Source: Haloprofundus salinisoli (GTDB lineage Archaea > Halobacteriota > Halobacteria > Halobacteriales > Haloferacaceae). Taken from it: a stretch of 64,000 nt of DNA. Both the position numbers and the translations under genes were made by a program. Below, piece by piece: positions 8,709 through 17,346 of this stretch. Numbering within the stretch: position 1 is the stretch's first letter; each line of letters opens with the position of its first letter. The notes beneath the pieces were generated by a model, which saw nothing but the letters and a program-made list of their open reading frames with translations, was not told the origin of the DNA and made no database searches. The stretch spans positions 1,240,001 through 1,304,000 of the forward strand of contig NZ_CP083663.1 of assembly GCF_020097815.1 (NCBI RefSeq), in the 5' to 3' direction.

Positions 8709-8725
8709 GGGTATTTTTAATACCC
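8709..8725 (+). promoter_or_regulatory. Palindrome over the pcn TATA box
   Basis: GGGTATT (8709-8715) and AATACCC (8719-8725) form a perfect 7-bp inverted repeat around TTT. The A/T core TTTTTAATA is also the TATA-like box, centred about 27 bp before the pcn ATG at 8745, so transcription probably begins at or next to the start codon. A symmetric site on the TATA box would let a dimeric repressor block TBP. Confidence 0.6.
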
Positions 8726-8744
8726 CTCTCGTAGGTCGCCACAT

Positions 8745-9488
8745 ATGTTCCAGGCCATCGTGAGCGCGTCGACGCTCCGGGACGCGCTCGATTCCGTGAG
8801 CGTGCTGGTCGACGAGTGTAAGATACGACTCGAAGAGGACGAACTCGCAATTCGGGCCGTCGACCCCGCGAACGTGGGGATGGTCGACCTCTCGCTCGAC
8901 GCCGCGGCGTTCGAGTCCTACGAAGCAGACGGCGGCGTCATCGGCGTCAACCTCTCCCGACTGGAGGACATCGCCGGGATGGCGAACACCGGCGACCTCG
9001 TCCACCTCGAACTCGACGAGGAGACGCGAAAGCTTCACATCCAGATCGAGGGCCTCTCCTACACGCTCGCGCTCATCGACCCCGACTCCATCCGGCAGGA
9101 ACCGGACATCCCGGATCTCGACCTCCCGGCGACCATCGTCGTCGAAGGCACCCATCTCGACCGCGGTATCAAGGCCGCCGACATGGTGTCGGACCACATC
9201 GGCCTCCGCGTCGACGAGGACGACGAGACGTTCCACATCGAAGCCGAGGGCGACACCGACGACGTCGACCTCGAACTCGGCCGCGACGACCTCATCGACC
9301 TCGTCGCCGGTCCCGCCGACTCGCTGTTCAGCCTCGACTACCTCAAGGACATGAACAAGGCGATTCCCTCCGACACCGAGGTCACCGTCGAACTCGGCGA
9401 GGAGTTCCCCGTCAAACTTCACTACGAGTTCGGCGAGGGCATGGGCCACGTGACGTACATGCTGGCTCCGCGTATCCAGAGCGACTGA
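8745..9488 (+). CDS. pcn: DNA polymerase sliding clamp PCNA
   Basis: PCNA is the homotrimeric ring that tethers DNA polymerase, ligase, Fen1 and other partners to DNA. The 247-residue protein covers both clamp folds: [16 protein letters not shown] at the N-terminus, the interdomain region around [10 protein letters not shown] (residues about 115-125), and the C-terminal [12 protein letters not shown]. Length and acidity fit haloarchaeal PCNA. Transcription appears leaderless from the palindromic TATA site. Confidence 0.96.
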   Translation: MFQAIVSASTLRDALDSVSVLVDECKIRLEEDELAIRAVDPANVGMVDLSLDAAAFESYEADGGVIGVNLSRLEDIAGMANTGDLVHLELDEETRKLHIQIEGLSYTLALIDPDSIRQEPDIPDLDLPATIVVEGTHLDRGIKAADMVSDHIGLRVDEDDETFHIEAEGDTDDVDLELGRDDLIDLVAGPADSLFSLDYLKDMNKAIPSDTEVTVELGEEFPVKLHYEFGEGMGHVTYMLAPRIQSD

Positions 9489-9545
9489 GTCGCTCCGACT
9501 TCGTCTCGTTCTCTCTCCGTCTCCGATTTCGACCGCGTTTCGTAC

Positions 9546-10946
9546 CTACTCGTTTTCCGTGTCCCCACCGTCGGTCTCGCCGACCGCTCGGTCCGCTCTC
9601 TCGTCCGCCTGGACGCCGAACCTTCCGCGCGCGATACCCACGAGAATCGCCAGAATCGGGAGCATGAGCAGCGCCCCCGCGACGAACGGCGACCAGTAGG
9701 TGAATACGTACAACGCCGCCATCGCGGGCGGGCCGACGGTCCGACCCAAGCTTCCGGCACCCTGCGTGACGCCGAAGGCGCTGCCTTGCGTCTCGGCGCT
9801 CGTCGCCTTCGAGACGAGCGTCGTCAGCGCGACGTTCAGCAGGCTGTTGCCGAGCGACAGCAGCGCGAGGACGACCAGAAGCGCCAGAAGCGCGGGCGTG
9901 AGGTACGCCGGGGCAGCGTCGGTCGGAATCGAGAGAAACGCGCCGAGTTGCGGCGAGAACGGAATCGCGGCGAGTGCAACGAGCAGTACGACTGCCCCGG
10001 CGACGGCGATAGAGGAGTCGCGGTAGCGCCGCGAGAGCCGCCCGACGAGGAGCCCCTGGTTGAATACGCCCAACACGCCGATGTAGGTGAGCAGGAACGC
10101 CGTCTGCGTCTCCTGGTAGCCGTAGACGTCGGCCGCGAACGGGATGAACATCACCTGGATGCCCGAGAACGCGACGGAGACCAGGAAGAACGAGACGACG
10201 AGACCTCGGAGGTTCCCGTCTCCGAGCGCGTCGGCGAACTGCGAGACGAGCGTCGTCCGGGGGGCGGTGCCGCGCGTCCGCGCCGGCTCTTCGAGGAACA
10301 GGGCCGCGAAGCCCAAACTGAGGAGGCTGAGGCCGGCGGCGGCGAAACTCGGCAGCGAGAAGGGCGTCGCGGGGACGAACGTGGGGAATATGTCCCCTGC
10401 AACGGCGACGACGGCGTCGCTGGCGAACAGACCACCGATGGCGGGGCCGAAGACGAAGCCGAGCGCGAACGAGGCGCCGACGAGACCCAGCGCCTCGGCG
10501 CGACGCTCGGCGGGCGTGATGTCGGCGATGTACGCCTGGGCGGCGGCGATGTTGCCGCCCATCGCGCCGGCGAGCATCCGTGAGACGAACAACACCGCGA
10601 CGCCCGCCGTGAAGCCGAAAAGAGACGAAAATTCCGCTGCGAGGCCGAAGATGGTCCACGCGACGGCGCTTCCGGCGAGCGAGAGCATGATGACCGGGCG
10701 GCGGCCCCGCTGGTCGGAGAGGCGGCCGAGAAACGGCGCGAAGCCGAACTGCAGCAGCGAGTAGGAGGCGGCGAGCAGGCCGATGAACACGTCGCTGACG
10801 CCGAAGCTCCGGACGTAGAAGGGGAGAATCGGGATGACCACCCCGAAGCCGAGGAGGTCGACGAAGACGACGGCGACGACGATAGCGAGCGCCCGGCGAG
10901 GGTTCCGTACGGCGTCTGTCGCCGTCGCTGCGCGAGGCGTACTCAT
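9546..10946 (-). CDS. Major facilitator superfamily exporter (TetA/DHA1-like)
   Basis: A 466-residue MFS protein with 12 predicted membrane segments. It has the DHA1 drug-exporter signatures: motif A in the 2-3 loop (GRLSDQRGRRPVIMLSL) and motif C-like GFVFGPAIGG in segment 5. The N-terminal DLLGFGVVIPILPFYV resembles tetracycline-type antiporters. The substrate is unknown. I chose ATG 10946 (MSTPRAATATD) over a longer frame that reads into non-coding DNA. Confidence 0.87.
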   Translation of the reverse strand: MSTPRAATATDAVRNPRRALAIVVAVVFVDLLGFGVVIPILPFYVRSFGVSDVFIGLLAASYSLLQFGFAPFLGRLSDQRGRRPVIMLSLAGSAVAWTIFGLAAEFSSLFGFTAGVAVLFVSRMLAGAMGGNIAAAQAYIADITPAERRAEALGLVGASFALGFVFGPAIGGLFASDAVVAVAGDIFPTFVPATPFSLPSFAAAGLSLLSLGFAALFLEEPARTRGTAPRTTLVSQFADALGDGNLRGLVVSFFLVSVAFSGIQVMFIPFAADVYGYQETQTAFLLTYIGVLGVFNQGLLVGRLSRRYRDSSIAVAGAVVLLVALAAIPFSPQLGAFLSIPTDAAPAYLTPALLALLVVLALLSLGNSLLNVALTTLVSKATSAETQGSAFGVTQGAGSLGRTVGPPAMAALYVFTYWSPFVAGALLMLPILAILVGIARGRFGVQADERADRAVGETDGGDTENE

Positions 10947-11037
10947 TGGGGACAGAGAGGCGGTCTGCGGGCCTAACTCTATCGCGGCTGAGAGGTCGTT
11001 GAAAGGAGGGTACGAGCGTTCGCGCACCGAATACGGC

Positions 11038-11625
11038 TCAACCGTGCCGGTCGATGACGGCTTTCGCTGCCTGCGCTTTCTCCTTCCAGCCGTAGCCGGC
11101 CTCGTAGACGTGTCGCTTGCTCTCGACGAGCTGTTCGGGCGAGGCCTCCTCGAACCCGCCGCGGGTCCACGTGCCGCTCTCGCGGAGCCACGTGACGACG
11201 TTCTCCTTCGCCTCGGCCCACGAGAGCCCGACCATCTCGTACCACGCGATCATCGCGAACACCGCGTTGTCGTGACAGCCGGGGTAGCTGCCCTTTCGAT
11301 ACAGGGTCTTCATCGGCTCTCTGGTCGGCTCCGAGACCATCTCTTTGTACTCGGCGGCGGTGAGTAGTTCGAGACGACCGTTCTCCTCGCGCAGTCGCTC
11401 GTCGTACTTCAGGCGGTCGAGCGCCGCGACGTGCAGCGGTCCCCACTCGCCGTGGACGGCGTCGGGCAGGCTCTCTTCGTGTTTCGGCCCCGCCGAAAGC
11501 AGCGAGACGATGTCGGTGTACGCTTTCTCCACCTCGGGCCACGCGGTGCCCTCGAAGCGGCAGTCGGCGTCGTGCAGGCTGTTGGTGGTGAGACAGCCCG
11601 GACAGGGGTAGTCGAAGCGCGGCAC
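11038..11625 (-). CDS. Conserved haloarchaeal protein with N-terminal zinc-like motif
   Basis: A 195-residue soluble protein. Near its N-terminus is YPCPGCLTTNSLHDADC, whose three Cys and a nearby His could hold a metal. The rest is helical and Trp-rich, with SYPGCHDNAVFAMIAWYEM and WAEAKENVVTWLRESGTW. This looks like a conserved haloarchaeal family of unknown role; I do not recognise a named domain. It stands alone between the MFS gene and a gene-poor region. Confidence 0.7.
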   Translation of the reverse strand: MPRFDYPCPGCLTTNSLHDADCRFEGTAWPEVEKAYTDIVSLLSAGPKHEESLPDAVHGEWGPLHVAALDRLKYDERLREENGRLELLTAAEYKEMVSEPTREPMKTLYRKGSYPGCHDNAVFAMIAWYEMVGLSWAEAKENVVTWLRESGTWTRGGFEEASPEQLVESKRHVYEAGYGWKEKAQAAKAVIDRHG

Positions 11626-11901
11626 GGTCTGTCCGTGGTTTTCGGTCGGTGACCTTAGCTTGCGTGGTTGCTATCGCCCGACTACGGTCGCGGTCGGAGC
11701 CACGGCAGACCGGGAGTCGAAGGGTCGGGCATCCCGACCAGCAGTTCGAGAAACGAGACGAGGGAGACGACTCCGATTGCCGGACACACCGAGACGCCTC
11801 ACTCTCCCCAACCGACTCGTTCGCACCGTCCACTCGTCCACTAGAACGGTGCAGTCACTCCGAGCCTCCGGTCGCTTCGCTCTCGGAGACCTCGCACGGG
11901 G

Positions 11902-11996
11902 AGCGGACGGACAGAGCCGTCCGCTGGCGCGCGCCGGAGCGCTCCTCCCTGAGCGCGACAGATGCGCGAGGGAGCAGTCGGCGCTCGTGCCGACTG
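11902..11996. repeat. Three tandem stem-loops
   Basis: Hairpin 1: AGCGGACGG (11902-11910) with CCGTCCGCT (11917-11925), 9 bp, 6-nt loop. Hairpin 2: TCCCT...CGCG (11946-11957) with CGCG-AGGGA (11965-11973), with a 3-nt bulge. Hairpin 3: CAGTCGGC (11975-11982) with GCCGACTG (11989-11996), 8 bp, 6-nt loop. A weaker CTCCG/CGGAG stem precedes them. A row of compact, different hairpins points to a structured RNA or a REP-like element. Confidence 0.5.
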
Positions 11997-12167
11997 TGAG
12001 GCTGGGGAGGGCTGAGGCGGACGGTGCGGACTCTCGGTTCGCCCGGTAGCGGTACTCTGCCGCTGACTGAACACTACGAACACGACTACTCGACACTATC
12101 CGAGGCAACGTGACAGCGGAAATCGATAAGAAACGACTCCGAACCTCCCCAATCGTTAATGTGGAAT

Positions 12168-12183
12168 TATCACTATCGTGATA
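12168..12183. promoter_or_regulatory. A/T-rich dyad, possible operator
   Basis: TATCAC (12168-12173) and GTGATA (12178-12183) around TATC form a perfect 6-bp dyad in an A/T-rich patch, 33 bp before the ATG of a small ORF at 12216. It could be the operator or TATA region of that ORF. Confidence 0.3.
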
Positions 12184-12215
12184 TCTTTCCGTGTCCGGTC
12201 CCTCGTACAGTTGCT

Positions 12216-12368
12216 ATGAGAGGTCAACACACCGGCCGGAACTATCTGGGAACGGAACTCGACGGCTGGCCAGCGACCGAGCTGTTGGAGGACGACTCTG
12301 TGACCGACAAGGGTATCGAACGGAAATCCGACGACGGCCTGCTGAGCTACCTTCGAACGCGGTTGTAA
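12216..12368 (+). CDS. Possible 50-residue small protein
   Basis: A short frame MRGQHTGRNYLGTELDGW...SYLRTRL with about 70 percent G/C at third positions and an Asp/Glu-rich middle. These favour coding over chance, but the weight is small. It has an A/T-rich dyad and GATATC upstream. No domain is recognisable. Confidence 0.3.
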   Translation: MRGQHTGRNYLGTELDGWPATELLEDDSVTDKGIERKSDDGLLSYLRTRL

Positions 12369-12411
12369 GCTGTTTTCCCGACAGGAACAGACCGCACCGG
12401 CGTGAAATCCA

Positions 12412-12447
12412 CACTCGTGGCGAGTGACGTCTCGTGGCGAGTGACGT
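12412..12447. repeat. Tandem 17-bp repeat with nested hairpin
   Basis: The unit CTCGTGGCGAGTGACGT occurs twice in tandem without mismatch (12414-12430 and 12431-12447). The first copy also contains the hairpin CACTCG-TGG-CGAGTG (12412-12426). It is too short to be a CRISPR array. It may be a binding site or a recent slippage duplication. Confidence 0.7.
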
Positions 12448-12497
12448 GCGGACACCTCAGCATCCGCTTCTACGAAAACCGACCGTCACCGGTACTC

Positions 12498-12513
12498 GTA
12501 GCGGCTCCGCTAC
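12498..12513. repeat. Perfect 7-bp inverted repeat
   Basis: GTAGCGG (12498-12504) and CCGCTAC (12507-12513) with a 2-nt spacer, about 90 bp before priL. It could be a protein-binding palindrome or the end of an upstream transcript. Confidence 0.35.
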
Positions 12514-12602
12514 CGCCTGAGTTCACCGACGTTTAAGGGACGCTCGCGGGGGCGCCAGCCAACCGCCGTATTTATCCATGCCTACCGGAAACCGTACGCT
12601 CC

Positions 12603-13691
12603 ATGAACGCGCGTCACGCCCGTTACCCGTTCTTCGCGGCCGCGAGAGAGGCCGTCGGCCAGTCCGGTGTGGCGCTCTCCGAACTCGTCACGACCGACGA
12701 CCCCGCGGTCTCGCGCGCCCTCGAACGCGTCGAACGCGCGCTGATGGCCGGCACCGTCGAGAGCGAGACGCCCGGCGAGTGGTCCACCCGCGACGAACTG
12801 CTCTCCTACCCCGTCGCGCGCATCCTCGTCTCGCTCATCGACGCGCCCGCCGCCGTTCGCAAGTACGCCCAAGCCGAGGCGGCGACGGCGTACGACCGCT
12901 TCACCGAGGATTTCGAGTCGACCGACGACGGCCTCAAGAGCACGGACACGGTGACGGTCGAACTCGACGACTTCCTCACGGAGTTCGAGTTGACCGACCA
13001 GGTGCGACCCGAAGCCGACGCGCAGGCGACGGCGCAGACGCGCAAGGACGACGCCTATCGCGTCGCGCTCGGTACGTATCTCACCCTCTCCGAGCCCGGT
13101 TGGGGCGAGCGCTGGCGACTGGTCAACCGCGAAGTCGCAGACGGCGAGGTGCGAATCATCCGCGAGGAACTGTACGAACTGCTCCGCGAGGCGGTCCGCC
13201 GCCAAGTGGCCGAGGGGCTCCCGTTCGTCGTCGGCGACGACGCCATCGCCGAGGCGCTGGACGCGGAAGTCGACTCGCTGCGTGGCCTGCTGGCCGACCG
13301 GAAACCCGTCGGCCGCATCGACACGGTCGTTCCCGAGCTCTTTCCGCCGTGCATGAAACATCTGCTCGAACGCGTCGGACGCGGCGCGGAGTTGGACCAC
13401 CACTCGCGCTTCGCGCTGACGGCGTTTCTCACCGGCATCGGGATGGACACCGACGAGATCGTCGCCGTCTACCGCGACTCTGCGCTCGACGAGGAGGAGA
13501 TTCGCTATCAGACCGAGTATCTACGCGACGAGGCGGGCACGCAGTACGCCCCGCCCTCGTGCGCGACGATGGCCGCCTACGGCGACTGCGTGAACAAAGA
13601 CGAGCGCTGCGAGACCATCACGCACCCGCTGGCGTACTACGCCAGAGCGCTCGACGACGAGGGCGAACGCGGGACGAACGCCGCCGACTGA
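12603..13691 (+). CDS. priL: DNA primase large subunit PriL
   Basis: PriL is the regulatory partner of PriS in the archaeal/eukaryal primase; its C-terminal Fe-S domain supports primer initiation. The 362-residue protein keeps four Cys in the expected order: C250 (FPPCMKHL), C320 (PPSCATM), C329 and C336 (YGDCVNKDERC). These ligate the [4Fe-4S] cluster. The N-terminus begins ARYPFFAAAREAV as in haloarchaeal PriL. TATTTATCC lies about 31 bp before the ATG, consistent with a leaderless transcript. Confidence 0.93.
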   Translation: MNARHARYPFFAAAREAVGQSGVALSELVTTDDPAVSRALERVERALMAGTVESETPGEWSTRDELLSYPVARILVSLIDAPAAVRKYAQAEAATAYDRFTEDFESTDDGLKSTDTVTVELDDFLTEFELTDQVRPEADAQATAQTRKDDAYRVALGTYLTLSEPGWGERWRLVNREVADGEVRIIREELYELLREAVRRQVAEGLPFVVGDDAIAEALDAEVDSLRGLLADRKPVGRIDTVVPELFPPCMKHLLERVGRGAELDHHSRFALTAFLTGIGMDTDEIVAVYRDSALDEEEIRYQTEYLRDEAGTQYAPPSCATMAAYGDCVNKDERCETITHPLAYYARALDDEGERGTNAAD

Positions 13692-13732
13692 TTCCTCTCG
13701 GACGAGAGAGTGGCGAGCGGCGAATCCGCCGC

Positions 13733-13930
13733 TTACCGCGAGAGAAAGACGCCGACGATAGCCATCAGCACGACGAACAGCGCGATGCTGGCGACGAGTG
13801 CGAGTCCGCCGGTCGGGTCGAGGTTCGACCCGCCGTACGCCGTCCCGATGTAGAGGGCGGCGGCGATGAAGAGGCTGACGGCGATAACGGAGACGACGAT
13901 TTCACGCAGCGTCTCCCCATCGAGTTCCAT
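13733..13930 (-). CDS. Small two-span membrane protein
   Basis: A 65-residue protein with two hydrophobic helices: EIVVSVIAVSLFIAAALYIG (residues about 10-29) and the segment GLALVASIALFVVLMAIVGV. They are joined by a short polar loop. It ends a few bases after priL on the opposite strand. Function unknown; small two-helix proteins of this kind are common in haloarchaea. Confidence 0.65.
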   Translation of the reverse strand: MELDGETLREIVVSVIAVSLFIAAALYIGTAYGGSNLDPTGGLALVASIALFVVLMAIVGVFLSR

Positions 13931-14199
13931 GGCACCGCCTTCCCGCGAACGGAGTAAAACATCTTCGATGCCGCGCTGTCGGAGAACACGGGTGGCGTCG
14001 GTTCTCGGTCCACCGGTTCGCGGTCGCCTCCGAGGTTGAGATACGTTTCAGCGTTCCAATGGATACTCGCTCGGGACCGCCAAATCGAGGTGAGCGATTT
14101 TGCCGAATTTGCGCGTTTCGAACGCACTAGCCGAAGGTTTAGGTGTCTCCGGACCCTCTCTACTGATACGGGGAGTGCCGCCCACGCCCCGGTGAAATC

Positions 14200-14901
14200 A
14201 TGACGCACTCACGAAACGCATCCGCGTCATCCGCGATTCGCAAGGCCACGTTACCAGCCGACGGCTACGAAGGTCGGTCGCTGCGCGCCCGTGCGGACCC
14301 GATGGCCGTCAGACCGCTCAGAGACCGCCGCTACGTCGTCGAGACCGACAGCGGGACGTACGTCGTCGACCTCGAAGAGCGCTCGTGCACCTGTCCCGAC
14401 TACGCCATCCGCGGCGCACGCTGCAAACACCTGCGCCGCGTCGCCATCGAGGTGAACGAGCGACGCCAACCCGCGCCGACCGAGCGACGGTCGGTCTGTG
14501 CGGTCTGCGGCCAGTCGGTGTTCGTCCCGTTCGAAACGACCGGCCCGCAGCTCTGTGCGGACGACGACTTCGAGAGCGGCGAGTTCGTCCGCGACCGCGA
14601 GAGCGGATCAGCGCTCGTCGTCACGAACGTCGTCCACCGCCGCGCCGACGAAGTCGTCGTCGAGGACGGCACCAGCCGCACCGTCGCCGACTACGAGACC
14701 AACGCCGACTACGGCGACCACGAACCCGTCGTCGAAGCCGTCTACCTCGGGTCGGTCCGCGCCGTCGACGGCGAACTGGAGTTCGACCGCGCCCGCCGCT
14801 ACAGCTTCCCGGCGTCGCGGCTCCGCCACGTCGACCGCGAGGAGACCGACCGGCCGCGGCCCGATAGCTTCCAGTCGCAGTTCCCGCTCGCGGAAGCCTG
14901 A
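14200..14901 (+). CDS. SWIM zinc-finger protein
   Basis: A 233-residue protein. The SWIM motif CxCx(n)CxH is complete in SCTCPDYAIRGARCKHLRRV (about residues 64-83), a fold that binds DNA or protein. A second Cys set, SVCAVCGQSVF with a later QLCADDD, may hold another zinc (residues about 98-128). The C-terminal half is acidic and beta-rich. GGTGA lies upstream of the ATG as a possible ribosome site, with a GTTTAGG box further up, so this mRNA probably has a short leader. It converges with hjc. Confidence 0.85.
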   Translation: MTHSRNASASSAIRKATLPADGYEGRSLRARADPMAVRPLRDRRYVVETDSGTYVVDLEERSCTCPDYAIRGARCKHLRRVAIEVNERRQPAPTERRSVCAVCGQSVFVPFETTGPQLCADDDFESGEFVRDRESGSALVVTNVVHRRADEVVVEDGTSRTVADYETNADYGDHEPVVEAVYLGSVRAVDGELEFDRARRYSFPASRLRHVDREETDRPRPDSFQSQFPLAEA

Positions 14902-14944
14902 TTCGGGCACCAACGCGCCGTTTTTCGCCCCACCCGTCGCACCG

Positions 14945-15062
14945 AGAGCGGGAGCGACGCGAGAACGAACGCGAGATGACGAAGAGGAAGAGAAGACGAA
15001 GGACAGGAGAGCAGAGAAGACGAGAAAACAGGAGAGCAGAACAGAGAGGGAGACGACGACGG
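14945..15062. other. Purine-rich (GA) tract between convergent genes
   Basis: After the SWIM gene the plus strand is nearly all A and G for about 110 bp, for example GACGAAGAGGAAGAGAAGACG and repeated GGAGAGCAGA. The minus strand is therefore a C/T tract right after the hjc stop. Archaeal termination often uses pyrimidine-rich 3' ends, so this could serve hjc. It contains no credible gene. Confidence 0.45.
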
Positions 15063-15073
15063 CCGTCGATCGT

Positions 15074-15499
15074 TCAGGGTTCGACGTCGCCGAGAGTCGT
15101 CTTCGTCGACTGGCCGACGAACTCCGCGAAGTCCTCGCCGTCGGCCAGCGCCGTCTCCTTTTTCACTCGGTAGTTGCCGCCGTCGGTGACGTAGAGGTCG
15201 CCGGGGTGAAAGAAGTACCAGCTCTCGCGGTCGAATCGGACCGCGATACGGGCCTTCGCGCCGAAGTTCCGCGCGAAGAAGATGAGCGCTTCGACCTCCT
15301 CGCCGGTGAGATAGATGGGGTCGCCCGCGCTCGACTTCGCCTCGATCGCGTAGAACCGGTCGCCGTTGCCGGCGAGCACGTCCGGGAGTTCGCGGGTCGT
15401 CGCGCCGCCGCTTGCGGGCGCGCGCATCACCGCGAAGCCCGCCTCGTCGAGTTTGTTGACGAGTTCGCGTTCACGACGGTCACCTTTCGCGTTAGACAT
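15074..15499 (-). CDS. hjc: Holliday junction resolvase Hjc
   Basis: Hjc is the archaeal nuclease that cuts four-way DNA junctions in recombination and fork repair. The 141-residue protein has the restriction-endonuclease-like core: [18 protein letters not shown] with the first Glu, then [10 protein letters not shown] with the metal Asp, then YAIEAKSS with the E-x-K pair. A C-terminal extension of about 30 residues is haloarchaea-like. The ATG follows a TTTTTAGG box by about 25-30 bp. Confidence 0.92.
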   Translation of the reverse strand: MSNAKGDRRERELVNKLDEAGFAVMRAPASGGATTRELPDVLAGNGDRFYAIEAKSSAGDPIYLTGEEVEALIFFARNFGAKARIAVRFDRESWYFFHPGDLYVTDGGNYRVKKETALADGEDFAEFVGQSTKTTLGDVEP

Positions 15500-15531
15500 A
15501 CTCTGTTCTGTGCGTAATCGACCTAAAAAGG

Positions 15532-15717
15532 CTACGTCCGCCGCGTCAGGTCGGCGACGGGGTCGGCGTCGCCGCCGAAGACGACGCCGACGACGGCGAA
15601 GGCGACGCCGATGGCGAACCAGGCGACGGCGAGCACCGAGACGCCGAGGGCGATATTTGCGAGACTGGCGAGCATGAAAAGTGCAATCGGTAAGGTGAAC
15701 TCCTCGTCCACGTTCAT
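15532..15717 (-). CDS. Small two-span membrane protein
   Basis: A 61-residue protein with two near-continuous hydrophobic helices ([20 protein letters not shown] and [20 protein letters not shown]) and a short acidic N-terminus. It lies directly downstream of the hjc promoter region, divergent from the histidine kinase gene. Function unknown. Confidence 0.65.
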   Translation of the reverse strand: MNVDEEFTLPIALFMLASLANIALGVSVLAVAWFAIGVAFAVVGVVFGGDADPVADLTRRT

Positions 15718-15816
15718 GCCCGGGCGTTTCCGAGTACTCCTATAGGCCTTCTGTCTGGCGACGATGGGTCGAACCGAAGAGTCAGAGTGATAACGGCCGG
15801 GTCACAGCGGTACGGT

Positions 15817-17328
15817 ATGTCCGAGGGAGCGAGCGGGTCCGACCGAGCGAAGGTGTGGCAGTACGAGGCGATGTTCGAGGACCCCACTTCGTTCATCGGC
15901 GTGTTGACGCCGGAAGGGCGGCTCCGTCGGGTCAACGACACGGCGCTGTCGTTCGGCGGTGTCGAGGCGACGGCGGTAATCGACGAACTGTTTTGGGAGA
16001 CGCCGTGGTGGACCCACGACGAGGCGCAGGCGGCGGAACTGCGGACGCACGTCGAACGTGCCGCGGACGGCGAGTTCGTCCGGTTCGAGGCGACGAACGT
16101 CGGCGGCGACGGGGAGCGAATCCATCTCGACATCTCGCTGCAACCGGTTCGAAACGACGCCGACGAGGTGGTCTCGGTGGTCGTACAGGGCCGAGACATC
16201 ACCGACCGTATCCACGCACAGCGAGCACTGGAGAACCGACAGGCGACCATAGAGACGCTACACGACGTGGCGACCGACCTCGAGTCGAGCGACTCGCCGA
16301 CGGTGGTGTATGAACGAACCGTGGCCGCCGCCGAGGAGGTCCTGGAGTTCGAGCGGTGTTACATCGGCGTGCTCGAAGACGGCTTCGTCGTCCCGCGGGC
16401 GAAGTCGTCGGTGTCGAGCAACGACGACTACCGCGTGAGGCGATCCGACGAGGGACTGGTCGGCGAGACGCTCCGCACCGGACGGTCCTACCTGGTCCCC
16501 GACGTCGCCACCGACGACATCTCGAAGCCGGCGAAGGAGACGTTTCGGTCGGGGATGAGCATCCCCTTCGGCGACGGCGCGGTGTTTCAGGCCGTCGCCA
16601 CCGAACCGAACGCGTTCGACGAAGCCGACCTCGAACTGGCGGAGTTGCTGCTCTCGCATGCCACGGAGTCGCTCGTCCGCATCGACACCGAGGCGACGCT
16701 CCGCCAGCAGAACGAGCGTCTCGACGAGTTCGCCTCCGTCGTCGCCCACGACCTCAGAAACCCGCTGAACGTCGTCGCGGGCAACGTCGAACTGGCGCGG
16801 GAGACCGGCGATCTGGAGCGACTCGACGCGGCGGCGCGGGCCGTCCGACAGATGGACGACCTGCTGTCGAAACTGCTGCACCTCGCACGGGCCGGGAAGG
16901 TACTCGGCGAGACCGAACCCGTCTCGCTCTCGTCGGTCGCCGACGCGGCGTGGTTCGGCATCGACGCGCCCGACGCGACCCTGTCGGTCGAGACGGACCT
17001 CACCGTCGAAGCCGACGAAGCCCGGTTCAGACAACTGCTGGAGAATCTGTTTTGGAACAGTGTCGAACACGGCGATTCGGCCGCGGCGATAACGGCCGGC
17101 CGACTCGACGACCGCCCGGGCTTCTTCGTCGCCGACGACGGCCACGGTATCCCGCCGGAGATGCGCGACAACGTGCTCGAACACGGCTTTTCGACGGCCG
17201 ACGGTGGGACCGGATTCGGGCTCTCTATCGTCTCGACCATCGCCGAAGCCCACGACTGGACGGTCACCGTGACGGAGAGCGAAGACGGCGGCGCGCGCTT
17301 CGAGTTTTCGGGCGTGCTCGCCGCCTGA
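15817..17328 (+). CDS. PAS-GAF sensor histidine kinase
   Basis: A 503-residue soluble signalling kinase without membrane segments. Order of domains: PAS (about residues 15-135, ending VVVQGRDITDR), GAF (about 145-290), and a HisKA dimerisation helix with the phospho-His in VVAHDLRNPLNVVAGN (about 310-325). The ATPase domain follows with N-box ENLFWNSVEHG, G1 DDGHGIPPEM and G2 GTGFGLSIVSTIAEAHDW. It is a typical haloarchaeal orphan kinase; no receiver-domain gene is adjacent. I chose ATG 15817 (MSEGASGSDRA). Confidence 0.9.
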   Translation: MSEGASGSDRAKVWQYEAMFEDPTSFIGVLTPEGRLRRVNDTALSFGGVEATAVIDELFWETPWWTHDEAQAAELRTHVERAADGEFVRFEATNVGGDGERIHLDISLQPVRNDADEVVSVVVQGRDITDRIHAQRALENRQATIETLHDVATDLESSDSPTVVYERTVAAAEEVLEFERCYIGVLEDGFVVPRAKSSVSSNDDYRVRRSDEGLVGETLRTGRSYLVPDVATDDISKPAKETFRSGMSIPFGDGAVFQAVATEPNAFDEADLELAELLLSHATESLVRIDTEATLRQQNERLDEFASVVAHDLRNPLNVVAGNVELARETGDLERLDAAARAVRQMDDLLSKLLHLARAGKVLGETEPVSLSSVADAAWFGIDAPDATLSVETDLTVEADEARFRQLLENLFWNSVEHGDSAAAITAGRLDDRPGFFVADDGHGIPPEMRDNVLEHGFSTADGGTGFGLSIVSTIAEAHDWTVTVTESEDGGARFEFSGVLAA

Positions 17329-17346
17329 ACCGAAGTGTTCCGGCGC

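Larger units (their letters stand above)
11626..12215. other. Gene-poor, hairpin-rich intergenic stretch
   Basis: About 590 bp with no reading frame of convincing haloarchaeal codon use. The frames that are open are Arg/Ser-rich shadows. GC content drops after 12060. It holds a cluster of three or four consecutive hairpins, a GGGGAGGGCTGAGGC purine run just after them, and an A/T-rich dyad. A mobile-element remnant, an interspersed repeat or an RNA gene would all fit. Confidence 0.5.

Noticed and set aside
12412-12447. Possible CRISPR repeat
   Set aside because: Only two directly adjacent 17-bp units without spacers; no cas genes.
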